NCBI GenBank assembly: GCA_937873425.1
Contig: CALMYE010000014.1
Location: forward strand, 36,767-100,766
DNA from: an uncultured Sphingopyxis sp.
GTDB taxonomy: Bacteria > Pseudomonadota > Alphaproteobacteria > Sphingomonadales > Sphingomonadaceae
Direction of reading: 5' to 3'
Length of the DNA stretch: 64,000 nucleotides
Both the position numbers and the translations under genes were made by a program. Numbering within the stretch: the first letter of the stretch is position 1; every line of letters begins with the position of its first letter. The notes beneath the pieces were generated by a model. It was given only the letters and a program-made list of their open reading frames with translations. It had not been told where the DNA came from and ran no database searches. Shown here piece by piece: positions 42,359 through 51,293 of the stretch.

Positions 42359-44530
42359 ATGAACGAAGCCGAGATGGCGACCCTGCACGTCGACATTGCC
42401 AAGGGGCTTTGGCAGCCGAAGCCTGGCGTTGAGGCCAACGCTCTCATGCAGCGCAAGCGCTTTGGCGATGAAGCTGCGGCGAAGGTGGTCGGCGAGGCGA
42501 GCCGGATCCTCTCGCGTTGCCTGCCGCCCGAGACGCAAGGCGAGGACCGCGCGGGCCTCGTCATCGGTTACGTGCAAAGCGGAAAAACCCTCTCCTTCAC
42601 TGCGGTCACGGCGATGGCACGCGATAATAATTATCGCCTCGTGATCGTTCTCGCCGGGACGAAAACCAACCTCCTCGATCAGAATGAGGAGCGCTTGACT
42701 GGCGATCTTGGCATCTTGGAGGAGCGCGGCAAATTTTGGCGCGTCCTTGTCAATCCCCGCGCCGATGTTGACAAGATCGACGAAGTGCAAAGCACGCTCG
42801 ACCTTTGGGATCGATACAAGGACCGGCCCGAGCGCTGCCGTACGTTGCTCATCGTCGTCATGAAAAACGCGGCGCGGCTCGGCCATCTCACGACGCTGCT
42901 GTCGAAGTGCAAACTTGGATCGAGCTGCGCCCTCATCATCGACGACGAAGGCGACCAGGCGGGCCTCAACACACGGGTCCGCCAGAATGAAGAAAGCCCG
43001 ACCTATTCGAGCATCATGGGCCTGCGCAATACGCTGCCTGCGCACACCTATCTGCAATATACCGCGACTCCCCAAGCGCCACTTCTTATCAGCCGGATCG
43101 ATCGCCTGTCGCCCGCCTTCGCCGAACTTCTCGAACCCGGCGAGGGCTATGTCGGCGGCAAGGATGTGTTCTCCGTTCAATCGCCTTATATTCGTGGTAT
43201 CGATGCAGCCGACTTGCCTGACGTGTGGAACGAGGGCGATGGACCACCGCCTTCGCTGCAAAAGGCCATGCGCTTTTTCTTCATCGGCGTCGCCGCCGGC
43301 GTCATTGCCGGCCGCGACGGTAATCGCTCGATGATGATCCACCCCTCACACCTTCGGGGGATCCACGACAATTATGCCACTTGGGCACGCAGTATCCGCA
43401 AACTCTGGCTTGAGACCTTGCTAGAGCCCGAGGACTCTCCCGACCGTCAGGATTTGCAGGCCGAGTTTGAGGCCTCCTACGGCGACATAGCCGCGACTGC
43501 CGAAAGTCTGCCCCCTTTCGACCAGATATGGTCGGAGATGGATTTTGCTATCGAAGAAACCAAGGTCCAGGTGGTCAACGCCAGCAACGGGCGGATTGAG
43601 ACATTCCCTTGGTCCGACAGCTATGGCTGGATTCTGATCGGGGGTGCAGGCCTCGATCGCGGCTTTACTGTCGAGGGCCTGACAGTGACCTATATGCCCC
43701 GCGGAGCCGGTACCGGAACCGCCGACACCATTCAGCAGCGCGCGCGCTTCTTCGGCTATAAGCGCAATTATCTCGGGCTTGTCCGTATCTTCGTCGATGC
43801 CGAGGTCCGTCATGCCTTCACCGCCTACGTCAAGCATGAAGAGAGCCTACGCAGTTCGCTCGAGCGCCATCAGGGCAAGCCGCTCAAAAACTGGCGGCGG
43901 CTGTTCTTCCTCGACAAAAGCCTCAAGCCCACGAGGCGCTCGGTGATGGCTCTCGATATCATGCGCGGGCGTGGACGCGATTGGGTCAATGCCAACTTTC
44001 CGCATGACGAAGACATCGTCGCTGCCAACCGCCAGACCGTTGCCGATTTTCTCGAACCGCTGAGCAATCAGTGGGAGGCTATGGACGGCAGCGAAAGTTG
44101 GACCGACATCCAGCGTCACGGTGCCATCAGCGGCTTTTCGCTCGAGCGCGTTTATGAGGATCTGCTTGTACCGATCGAAATGGCCGACGACGACGACGCG
44201 CTCGATCATGTCATGGTGACGATGCAAATTCGCTCGATCCTCGACGACGATCCACATGCGCTGTGCGACTTATTCCTGATGAGCCAAGGCAGGCAGCGAT
44301 CACGCGCGCTCACAGACAAGGGCGCGGTGCAAAACCCCTTCCAAGGTGCCAACCCGTCGACAGGATATCCGGGCGACCGAGCGATCAAGACCGCCGATCG
44401 CGTTTCACTTCAATTCCACCGTCTTCAACTCGAACGCGGCGACGATGTCGTTGAGCAGGACGTCCGGTTGGTCGCAACTCATATTCCCGAAAAAATGCGA
44501 GAGGACATCGCGGTGCAGGACGATGACTGA
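42359..44530 (+). CDS. Z1-domain SF2-like ATPase
   Basis: 723 residues from the ATG at 42359. A Walker A-like GLVIGYVQSGKTLSFTAV, IVLAGTKTNLLDQNEERL, Walker B-like CALIIDDEGDQAGLN, and YLQYTATPQAPLL are typical of the Z1 domain found in restriction operons. SYGWILIGGAGLDRGFTVEGLTV and IQQRARFFGYKRNYLGLVRIF are the second RecA-like half. It probably uses ATP to move on DNA. It overlaps the nuclease gene by 8 bases. Confidence 0.88.
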   Translation: MNEAEMATLHVDIAKGLWQPKPGVEANALMQRKRFGDEAAAKVVGEASRILSRCLPPETQGEDRAGLVIGYVQSGKTLSFTAVTAMARDNNYRLVIVLAGTKTNLLDQNEERLTGDLGILEERGKFWRVLVNPRADVDKIDEVQSTLDLWDRYKDRPERCRTLLIVVMKNAARLGHLTTLLSKCKLGSSCALIIDDEGDQAGLNTRVRQNEESPTYSSIMGLRNTLPAHTYLQYTATPQAPLLISRIDRLSPAFAELLEPGEGYVGGKDVFSVQSPYIRGIDAADLPDVWNEGDGPPPSLQKAMRFFFIGVAAGVIAGRDGNRSMMIHPSHLRGIHDNYATWARSIRKLWLETLLEPEDSPDRQDLQAEFEASYGDIAATAESLPPFDQIWSEMDFAIEETKVQVVNASNGRIETFPWSDSYGWILIGGAGLDRGFTVEGLTVTYMPRGAGTGTADTIQQRARFFGYKRNYLGLVRIFVDAEVRHAFTAYVKHEESLRSSLERHQGKPLKNWRRLFFLDKSLKPTRRSVMALDIMRGRGRDWVNANFPHDEDIVAANRQTVADFLEPLSNQWEAMDGSESWTDIQRHGAISGFSLERVYEDLLVPIEMADDDDALDHVMVTMQIRSILDDDPHALCDLFLMSQGRQRSRALTDKGAVQNPFQGANPSTGYPGDRAIKTADRVSLQFHRLQLERGDDVVEQDVRLVATHIPEKMREDIAVQDDD

Positions 44531-45512
44531 TCCGCGCATCGACCTCATTGCGCTCGACCTGCAACTCGGCGAGGTCGGTCCGCCGCGGAAGCCGGGCGCG
44601 CATCGTGCTCTTCCGATTTCTTCAGAATCGGAAAGTCGTCTTCTGCACGGCCCCGACGGCCGAGTTTCGTTGCTGATCGTCGGCGGCGAATGCGCAGCGG
44701 GCGCCGGATTGAAATTGCGCAATGTCGAGGCGACCGGGTCGGTACAATGCGAAATCGAAGCCCCCGACGGCTCCTCTCAAAATCTCCAAGGCGTCCTAAT
44801 TAGCTGCAAGTCGCACGATCCCCAACTGCGCCGGCTTTTTCTGACCCTGATGGAAGAAGCGATCGCGGCGCTAGGGGCGTCTCCGAGCGCGGCCGCGATC
44901 GCAGCATGGATCAATCGCCTCGCAACGCTTTTTGCGAAACTCGAGCGCGAGGGCCGAAAACGCATGCGCGGCCTATGGGCCGAACTGATCTTTATTCTGG
45001 CGCTGGAGGACAAGCAACTGGGCGCGCGTCGCTGGCACGCAAACCCCACGGAGACGTATGACTTCATGGCCGGCGGCTTCGCGATCGAGGTCAAAAGTTG
45101 CTTGGACTTCGAGCGCGTTCACCACTTCTCCTTGAAGCAGTTGCAGCCGCCCTCGGACGTCGAGGTCCATGTGGCGTCGATTATCACGCGCGCAGATCCC
45201 CTCGGAACGAGCGTCCTTGAACTCGCAGCGGAGATTGAGCGCGGCATCACAAATCCTGCTATTCTAGCCGATTTCCGTGCCATGGTATTCGAAATCGGCG
45301 GCGAAGGTCTCGAAGACGACGACATGTTTCGTTTCGACAGAATCGGTGCGCTCCAAAGCCTCCGTTTGATCGGCATCGCGGACGTCCCCTCGATCAAAGA
45401 AAAGCTAGCGGAGGAGATTCTCTCGGTCGAATTCACTATCCGATGCTCGGCAGTCCCCGAAACGATCGGACTGGCCGATGTCGCCGCCCTCTTTGCGTCG
45501 TCGCTGGGGTAG
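44523..45512 (+). CDS. DUF4420 PD-(D/E)XK nuclease
   Basis: 329 residues. The core has MRGLWAELIFILALE (Glu), RRWHANPTETYDFMAGGFAIEVKS (Asp; Glu-x-Lys), then VHHFSLKQLQ, matching the DUF4420 nuclease family found with Z1 proteins. It starts inside the end of the Z1 gene. It is presumably the DNA-cutting subunit of the operon. It is convergent with the next operon, 44 bases apart. Confidence 0.85.
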   Translation: MTDPRIDLIALDLQLGEVGPPRKPGAHRALPISSESESRLLHGPDGRVSLLIVGGECAAGAGLKLRNVEATGSVQCEIEAPDGSSQNLQGVLISCKSHDPQLRRLFLTLMEEAIAALGASPSAAAIAAWINRLATLFAKLEREGRKRMRGLWAELIFILALEDKQLGARRWHANPTETYDFMAGGFAIEVKSCLDFERVHHFSLKQLQPPSDVEVHVASIITRADPLGTSVLELAAEIERGITNPAILADFRAMVFEIGGEGLEDDDMFRFDRIGALQSLRLIGIADVPSIKEKLAEEILSVEFTIRCSAVPETIGLADVAALFASSLG

Positions 45513-45556
45513 TAGCGCCAGCGAAACGGCCGGTGCCGCCGCGAATATCGCCGACT

Positions 45557-46951
45557 TCAGGCCTCAGGAGTGATCGGCTGGCTCCGTTTTTGCGCCATGA
45601 CGCTTGCCGCGTTCGCTGAGACGAAGTCGAGGAGAACGCCCGCGCCTTTGTCCAGATAATTGCGAACCACGGTGCCATTGACGAGCAGAAACTGCAGATG
45701 CGTTGCCGCCGAAATCTCGCGCGCATAGGCAAGCGCTTCACCAGAAAAGTCGCTTGTGGTGACGACTGCAACGACATGCGCTTTCGAGTAGATGGCGAGA
45801 CCAACTTCTTTAGCGACGTCGCCTAGGCTGACACGGCTGTTCACGCATTTGCACTGAAAATTCCAGCGCGAGAAGAGCAGATTCTTACCTTCAGCGGTGA
45901 GGTCGACTTCAGCATGCGCCGTATCGCGGCTCCGCAATCGGAAGGCACGGGGCTCGAGTCCGATGTCGATGATCATCTTAAGCGCGAGAAGTTCGAGGCC
46001 AAGCCCTCGTTGGTAGGTCTGGCTGCTGTTGAGCAGTTTCTGCACCTCGGACCGCGGCAAATCGATCTTAGCGCGCAAGTCGGCGGGTACGATCTGGTCG
46101 AAATCGGGCAACACCGCTTCGATCGGGATGCCGAGCAATTTGGCAGACGGCCTGATCGATCCGCTTTTTCCGCCGCGCCCAGAAGGGGCTGCAGTCGGTG
46201 ACAACTCGATCCACCCTTGGTCGACCAGCGGATTAATTACCTTTGCGCGGATCTGATCTTCTTTGAAGCGCGCGCGATGGTCGCGAAGGCACTCGTCGAT
46301 CACCTGCTTAGCTGGAAGCTCGGAAGTTCCCGTCGTTTCTGCAACTCGTCGCAAGACCTGTAGGAAAATCTGCTGGGTCAGCGGCAGTTCGGCAAAATTG
46401 GCGCGTTCCTCATCCGAGATTCCGAGCACCAACTTCATCACATCTTCGTCGGGTTGTAGCACCGAGCCAGCGTTGCGTGCGAACAGTCCCGCCGCGATCA
46501 TCCAGTTGAGGAGAGTCAAATGATCGGTCGTTGCGTTCGACAAATCGGTGATGCCGATTGCCTCGAGTTCCTGCTTCAGGCTTGCTTTGGTGACTCGCTC
46601 GCCGCGCATGTTCAGCGACCGCACCGCATCGATGACAGCCATGCCGTTGTGCGCGCTCACGATGTGCTGAACGAGCCGGCGCGCGGCGTTCAGCGCATCG
46701 GGCGCTTCCAGAACCGTCTGGCCGGCATCGGTCAGCGAAAGCGGATTGCGCGTCATCAACCCAAGACTGGTCAAGGTCGCCGGGATGTTCGTGCTCGCAC
46801 GCCTGTTGTTGGCGCTCTTGAAAAACACACGGTCCCACTCGGCTACGACTGCGGCAAGGTCGGGCGCAAGGCGCTGCAATATCTCCAGTGGGCGGCGCAC
46901 GTCATTGATTATGCCAGGCGAAAAATCATTGAAGGAGGGCAGCCGGCTCAT
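45557..46951 (-). CDS. Mrr-like restriction endonuclease
   Basis: 464 residues from the ATG at 46951, which overlaps the methyltransferase stop as ATGA. The first ~250 residues are helical/winged-helix (LTDAGQTVLEAPDALNAARRL; LLNWMIAAGLFA), likely DNA reading. The C-terminal ~160 hold a PD-(D/E)XK fold: HAEVDLTAEGKNLLFSRWNF followed by QCKC (Asp ... Gln-x-Lys, as in Mrr-type enzymes), and AVVTTSDFSGEALAYA. It is the restriction partner of the two methyltransferases upstream. Confidence 0.82.
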   Translation of the reverse strand: MSRLPSFNDFSPGIINDVRRPLEILQRLAPDLAAVVAEWDRVFFKSANNRRASTNIPATLTSLGLMTRNPLSLTDAGQTVLEAPDALNAARRLVQHIVSAHNGMAVIDAVRSLNMRGERVTKASLKQELEAIGITDLSNATTDHLTLLNWMIAAGLFARNAGSVLQPDEDVMKLVLGISDEERANFAELPLTQQIFLQVLRRVAETTGTSELPAKQVIDECLRDHRARFKEDQIRAKVINPLVDQGWIELSPTAAPSGRGGKSGSIRPSAKLLGIPIEAVLPDFDQIVPADLRAKIDLPRSEVQKLLNSSQTYQRGLGLELLALKMIIDIGLEPRAFRLRSRDTAHAEVDLTAEGKNLLFSRWNFQCKCVNSRVSLGDVAKEVGLAIYSKAHVVAVVTTSDFSGEALAYAREISAATHLQFLLVNGTVVRNYLDKGAGVLLDFVSANAASVMAQKRSQPITPEA

Positions 46952-47997
46952 GCAGCCTCGCGCATCGGCGCACCGATTGCCTCGGCCACACGGCGGCCGA
47001 CCGCTGCAGCCAGAACGGGCGGGACGGCATTGCCAATCTGGCGCCACTGCTGCTCGACCGTTCCCGCGAGTTCGAAGGCGTCGGGAAAGGTCTGTAGGCG
47101 CTTGATCTCGCTGATCCGCAGAATGCGATTCCGCCAATGGAACGGACCCATATTGTTCGAGCGGCGCGCCTGAATCGTCCACGACGGCATGTCTGGGCTG
47201 AGTTTGAGCAGAAACGACCAGTAGCGACCGCGCCATTTGAACTGCGGATCCGGATGACCCCGCTTTTCGGTAAAATAAAGATAATTGTCGCCGGGCGGCA
47301 CCTCACGGAGCAGTTGGTGATGCTGCCCACCGGCGAAATGGCCCTCGTCACTCGCATTTTCCTCGGTGTCGAGATCGGTCAAGACCGCGCCCGCCGAAAC
47401 CCACGGCAGCAAGCCCGCAGCGGGAAGCTTCGCATGAGTTGGAGTCGGCAGCGCGATCGCCTCGTCTAGCGACCCGATAACAAAACAGCGTTCGCGGATT
47501 TGCGGCACGCCATAGTCGGCGGCGTTCAACACTCCTGTCGTCACCTTGTAGCCGAGCGCTTCAGCGCGTGAGACGATCGTGTCCAACGCGTCGCAGTGTA
47601 CCTTATACGCAAGGCCCTTCACATTCTCGAGAATGAACGCGCGCGGGCGTACCCAGTCGAGCATGTTGAGATATCCGTTGATCGTCTCCCAGCCGTTCGG
47701 GTCATCGAGTGCGCGCGGCTTGTCCTTGCGATAGAAGCGGCTCTTCGAAAAAGGCGGGCAGGGCGGGCCACCCGCGATCAGGTCGATATCGCCGATACGC
47801 CCACCCAATTGGGTCGCAACATCGTTGCGCGTGATCTCACCCATTCGACCGAGCAGAAACGGCGTCCGCGGCATGCTGCGATGCCAAGTGTCGGCGCAAA
47901 GGCGCTCGAAATCGGACGCAAGAACGGTCTCGAAGCCCGCTGCGTGGAGGCCGAGATCGAGACCCCCGCAACCGCTGAACAAACTTATACTGCGCAC
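46948..47997 (-). CDS. C5-cytosine DNA methyltransferase, second of pair
   Basis: 349 residues. Motif I SLFSGCGGLDLGL, IV GGPPCPPFSKSRF (catalytic Cys in a PPC variant), VI ILENVKGL, VIII VPQIRERCFVIGS, and X QWRQIGNAVPPVLA. The region LLREVPPGDNYLYFTEKRG to WSFLLKLSPDMPSWTIQ parallels the upstream methyltransferase, so the two are paralogues. Pairs of C5 enzymes usually methylate the two strands of an asymmetric site. Confidence 0.92.
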   Translation of the reverse strand: MRSISLFSGCGGLDLGLHAAGFETVLASDFERLCADTWHRSMPRTPFLLGRMGEITRNDVATQLGGRIGDIDLIAGGPPCPPFSKSRFYRKDKPRALDDPNGWETINGYLNMLDWVRPRAFILENVKGLAYKVHCDALDTIVSRAEALGYKVTTGVLNAADYGVPQIRERCFVIGSLDEAIALPTPTHAKLPAAGLLPWVSAGAVLTDLDTEENASDEGHFAGGQHHQLLREVPPGDNYLYFTEKRGHPDPQFKWRGRYWSFLLKLSPDMPSWTIQARRSNNMGPFHWRNRILRISEIKRLQTFPDAFELAGTVEQQWRQIGNAVPPVLAAAVGRRVAEAIGAPMREAA

Positions 47998-48009
47998 ATT
48001 TCGCCCCTC

Positions 48010-49188
48010 TTAACGATCGACCGTCGCAAGCACCGCCTCAATCATCCGCTTCGCCAGCAACGGCGGAACGGCATTGCCCAGCTGGCGCACTCGGTCGCGC
48101 CGACTCCCCGCAAAATGATAGGCCTCCGGAAACGCCTGTAACGCGGCCATCTCCACGGTCCGCAGCCGCCGACTGGTCCAGTGAAACGGTCCGGTCCAGG
48201 GACCCGGCGAGGCTGCGAGTGTCCATGACGGTCGCTCCGGAGACAGCTTGAGCAGGAAGTTCCAGAAGCGCGTCTCGGTCTCGAAGCTCGGGTTGGGGTG
48301 GCCGGCCCAAGCGGTGTGTGCTTTGTAGTTCCAGCCGGGGGGCACCGTCCGCAAATGCTCGGCCCAGCGTCCGCTCACTACCTCTTCAGGCTCAAAGTAT
48401 TCCGGCCCGGAGAATGCCTCAAGAGCCTCGCCCGCCGTTACAGCGGCCGCATATCCTGCCTCATTCTTGACGCTGTGGCTAGGACGCGGCGCCTCCGGCT
48501 TGCCGCGCTTCGCCCCGAGCAGGAAGACCCGCTCGCGCGTTTGCGCGACGCCATAATTGGCTGCATTCGCCGTCACTTGGGTTACTTCGTAGCCTGCGGC
48601 TTCCGCAGCGCCGCGAAACCCGTCGAGCACCGGACGGTTGCGCGGATGCTTGATGCTCGGGACATTCTCGAACACGAAGCCGTCAGCATTTGATTCGAAA
48701 ATAAGCCGCCAAAATTCCTCCACCAACGTGCGACGCGCGTCGGATCGCGCTTCGGTCGGGGCAGGGGGACGATCCATCGCTATCCCCGCAGCGCGGGCAC
48801 GGCGATAGCGCGACTCTTCTCCATTCTCCACCCAATAGGCGGCTTTGGAGAAAGGCTGACACGGCGCGCCACCGACGACAATGAGCGGATCGTTCGGGCC
48901 GAGCTTCGCAATAGTCCGTAGATCGAGCCCCGTGATCTGTGCGACATCGCCCTCTTGAATGATCCCATGATAGCGCTCGTTTGCGCGCAGCGTCCGGCAA
49001 GCGGTCGGGTCGAGTTCGACGCACGCGCGCACCTCGCATCCCGCGTCGGTAGCACCGATGCTCAGTCCGCCCGCGCCGGCGAACAGATCGATCACCGGCA
49101 GGCCTCGTCCAGCCGAAGCCGCAGTCGATGCACCCGCGAGATCGGCGGCGTGCGAAAGTGGCGCCGAAGGCATCTCCAGAAGCGTCAC
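48010..49188 (-). CDS. C5-cytosine DNA methyltransferase, first of pair
   Basis: 392 residues. Motif I VIDLFAGAGGLSIG, IV GGAPCQPFSKAAYW, VI VFENVPSI, VIII VAQTRERVFLLGA, X RVRQLGNAVPPLLA. The target-recognition region (HLRTVPPGWNYKAHTAWAGH, FWNFLLKLSPERPSWTLA) is colinear with the second enzyme. The first ~30 residues are a low-complexity extension. Its start overlaps the regulator gene stop by 4 bases. Confidence 0.92.
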   Translation of the reverse strand: MTLLEMPSAPLSHAADLAGASTAASAGRGLPVIDLFAGAGGLSIGATDAGCEVRACVELDPTACRTLRANERYHGIIQEGDVAQITGLDLRTIAKLGPNDPLIVVGGAPCQPFSKAAYWVENGEESRYRRARAAGIAMDRPPAPTEARSDARRTLVEEFWRLIFESNADGFVFENVPSIKHPRNRPVLDGFRGAAEAAGYEVTQVTANAANYGVAQTRERVFLLGAKRGKPEAPRPSHSVKNEAGYAAAVTAGEALEAFSGPEYFEPEEVVSGRWAEHLRTVPPGWNYKAHTAWAGHPNPSFETETRFWNFLLKLSPERPSWTLAASPGPWTGPFHWTSRRLRTVEMAALQAFPEAYHFAGSRRDRVRQLGNAVPPLLAKRMIEAVLATVDR

Positions 49189-49382
49189 GGCTCGCGACCT
49201 CTGCCGAAATCCAACGGGAGTTGAGCTTCCCGCCCCTGCTCGACCACTTGGTCAACCGCATAGCGTACCAGCCAGGCAACGCTTACCTTATACTTCGCTG
49301 CCAGTTCTTTGAGAGCCGCTTCCTGGCTTCGACTCAGCGAAGCAGTGACGCGCACGACACCTTGTTCCGCGATTACCGCCAT
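49185..49382 (-). CDS. Ribbon-helix-helix regulator of the RM operon
   Basis: 65 residues. A basic strand GVVRVTASLSRSQEAALKELA, then helix KYKVSVAWLVRYAVDQVVE, is a CopG/Arc-like ribbon-helix-helix. It is the first gene of the restriction-modification operon and would act as its control protein, delaying endonuclease expression. Palindromes lie 14 bases upstream of its ATG. Confidence 0.75.
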   Translation of the reverse strand: MAVIAEQGVVRVTASLSRSQEAALKELAAKYKVSVAWLVRYAVDQVVEQGREAQLPLDFGRGREP

Positions 49383-49395
49383 TCCTCGTCTCCCG

Positions 49396-49438
49396 CTGCA
49401 ACTTGCAGCAGGTTACTGCACGATGCTTCATCATGATG
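49396..49438. promoter_or_regulatory. Palindromes before the RM operon
   Basis: CTGCAACTTGCAG (49396-49408) is a perfect palindrome around a central base. CATCATGATG (49429-49438) is a second perfect palindrome, flanked by ATGCTT and AAGCAT. Both lie within 57 bases of the regulator ATG, where a dimeric ribbon-helix-helix repressor would bind. Confidence 0.55.
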
Positions 49439-49442
49439 CAAG

Positions 49443-49931
49443 CATAGAACGTTAGGGGAACAAAATGCCACGCCCTATCGTCACGCGCAATGGCTGAATT
49501 GGACCGTCTCCAAGATCTCTCATGCCGCTCTTCGAGGCCCCCAGATTTGAACTTTCACACCCATCGCCAGTGGAAAACCGCCTTCACGGAACCAATGCAA
49601 GTGTAGTCGGCCCCGGGCCGAAGCCTCAGCGCTTACTGTGCTCCAAGGTCCAGCTCGTTATCATTGGCATAGCGAGCGATGGCAATCGAATGCGTGTTGA
49701 GAGTGACCGTTGCTGTAGCGATAGCTTTTGGACCGACATCTTCGAACTGATGGCAACGCCAATCGAATTGCGCGGATGCAATTGGTGCGCTATAGGACTT
49801 GGCGAGCGTTGCTGAGCCTTCCAACACTCGAACCACTCCACGAAATGTTGACGCGGGCCATCGAAGGGGCCATCATTTTGCCTGTTGAAAGGAAATAAAT
49901 TTCTTTTCAAAATCATAGTCTTAACTATAGA
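49443..49931. other. Island right end, largely non-coding
   Basis: About 490 bases between the RM operon and the right att repeat. Only one weak candidate gene is seen on the minus strand (49633-49836). A/T content rises near 49870-49930. No transposase or tRNA is seen. Confidence 0.5.
49633..49836 (-). CDS. Possible small protein at island right end
   Basis: 67-residue frame with no recognised family; it contains EGSATLAKSYSAPIASAQFD and ends IARYANDNELDLGAQ. Composition is protein-like. No clear RBS. It may be a fragment. Confidence 0.25.
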   Translation of the reverse strand: MVRVLEGSATLAKSYSAPIASAQFDWRCHQFEDVGPKAIATATVTLNTHSIAIARYANDNELDLGAQ

Positions 49932-49952
49932 TTCCTCTTCTGGGCACCATTT
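49932..49952 (+). repeat. Right att repeat: tRNA-Leu 3'-end fragment
   Basis: Identical over 21 bp to 2459-2479, including TTCTGGGCACCA. Upstream bases are AT-rich island DNA, not a tRNA body. Downstream GCTCCTTCCGG, then ATCGACAAAA and GTCCGAGGACATCTCAC partly match the sequence to the right of the left copy. Housekeeping genes begin 126 bases on, so this marks the island-chromosome junction. Confidence 0.8.
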
Positions 49953-50078
49953 GCTCCTTCCGGGGCAATCGACAAAATCCCGAAAAAATGCCGGTGCCAA
50001 GCAGGCTTTGTTCCTTCTCGTCCGAGGACATCTCACAAAACCCCACCCCGGAAGCGGTCGTTCCAGACATGGCCGGGT

Positions 50079-50546
50079 TCACCGTTGCTCGGTCGTGCGC
50101 GCCCATTCGGCAAGTTGGCCCTGCCGCTTGATGGTCTTGAGGCAGACGACCGTGGCCAGTCGATGCACGCCGGGAAGTTTGGAAAGATCGTACCGCAGCA
50201 GCTCGTCGAGGTGATCGACCGACCGCGCGAAGACTTTCAGCATATAGTCGCTGTCGCCCGCCGTGGTGTGGCATTCGACGACCGCGGGGTGGGCCATGAC
50301 CGCCGCCTCGAAATCGGCATGGGCGTTGAGGCTGATGCGGACCTCGACGAAGCTCTGCACTTCCAGCCCGAGCGCGACCGGGTCGAGGCGCGCGGCATAG
50401 CCCCTGATGATGCCCTGTTCCTCCAGGCTTCGTACCCTCGTCCAGCAGGGGGATTTGGAGAGACCGACCGTCTCCCCGAGATCGGCAAAGGATTTGCGCC
50501 CGTCGCGCTCCAGTGCGTCGATAATTTTCCAGTCGAGCCGGTCCAT
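50079..50546 (-). CDS. Lrp/AsnC-family regulator
   Basis: 155 residues. N-terminal HTH (LDWKIIDALERDGRKSFADL, VGLSKSPCWTRVRSLEEQGII) and a C-terminal RAM ligand-binding domain (SFVEVRISLNAHADFEAAVM, VVECHTTAGDSDYMLKVFARSVDHLDEL). The arrangement suggests control of the adjacent aromatic amino acid operon in response to an amino acid such as tryptophan. It lies 37 bases downstream of the maiA-like gene on the same strand. Confidence 0.93.
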   Translation of the reverse strand: MDRLDWKIIDALERDGRKSFADLGETVGLSKSPCWTRVRSLEEQGIIRGYAARLDPVALGLEVQSFVEVRISLNAHADFEAAVMAHPAVVECHTTAGDSDYMLKVFARSVDHLDELLRYDLSKLPGVHRLATVVCLKTIKRQGQLAEWARTTEQR

Positions 50547-50583
50547 TCTGTCCCTCCGATGCGAAAAGCCTGCCCGCCCGGCC

Positions 50584-51225
50584 TCAGGCGAAGTCGGGCT
50601 GCAGGTCGGGGTGCGCGGCGGCGAAGGCGGGCAGGGCGCCGGCGGCCGCGGCGGCGGCGCGGACCCGCGGATAGGCGCCGAGATCGACGTTGTAGCGCTC
50701 GGCGTTATAGACCTGCGGGACGAGATAGCAGTCGGCCAGCGTGACGCTGTCGCCGAAGACGTAGGTGCCGCCGTGGCGCGCGACCAGCTCTTCCAGTGCG
50801 CCGAAGCCTTCGCCGATCCAGTGCGCGATCCATGCCTTCACCTGCGCATTGTTCGCGTCGAACTGGCTGCGCAGCCGGGTCAGGACGCGCAGATTGTTGA
50901 GCGGATGGATGTCGCAGCCGATCAGCGCGGCGATCGCGCGCACCGTCGCGGCCTCGTCGACCGAAGCGGGGAGCAGCGGCGGCGAGGGCCATTTCGCCTC
51001 GATCCATTCGAGGATCGCCGGGCTTTCGATCAATATCCGGCCCTCATGTTTGAGCGCGGGGACCAGCCCGTGCGGCGCGATGGCGAGATAGGCGGGGTCG
51101 CGCTGCTCGCCGGCGCGCAGGTCGTGCGCGACCTGCGCAAATGCGATTCCCTTGAGGTTGAGCGCGATGCGCACGCGATAGGCCGCGCTCGATCGCCAAT
51201 AGCCGTGCAGGATGGTCTCGCTCAT
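50584..51225 (-). CDS. maiA: Maleylacetoacetate/maleylpyruvate isomerase-like GST
   Basis: 213 residues. A zeta-class glutathione transferase: LHGYWRSSAAYRVRIALNLK with the catalytic SS near residues 13-14, then HGLVPALKHEGRILIESPAILEWIE and IGCDIHPLNNLRVL. It catalyses GSH-dependent cis-trans isomerisation of ring-cleavage products. The ATG at 51225 with GGAGAGAGGAT is the family start. It is divergent from the kyn operon with 208 bases between. Confidence 0.88.
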   Translation of the reverse strand: MSETILHGYWRSSAAYRVRIALNLKGIAFAQVAHDLRAGEQRDPAYLAIAPHGLVPALKHEGRILIESPAILEWIEAKWPSPPLLPASVDEAATVRAIAALIGCDIHPLNNLRVLTRLRSQFDANNAQVKAWIAHWIGEGFGALEELVARHGGTYVFGDSVTLADCYLVPQVYNAERYNVDLGAYPRVRAAAAAAGALPAFAAAHPDLQPDFA

Positions 51226-51293
51226 ATCCTCTCTCCTTGCGCGCGGGTTCGTTCCGCGATGATTCCGCCATGCTATAGGATAGGCGCATGATG

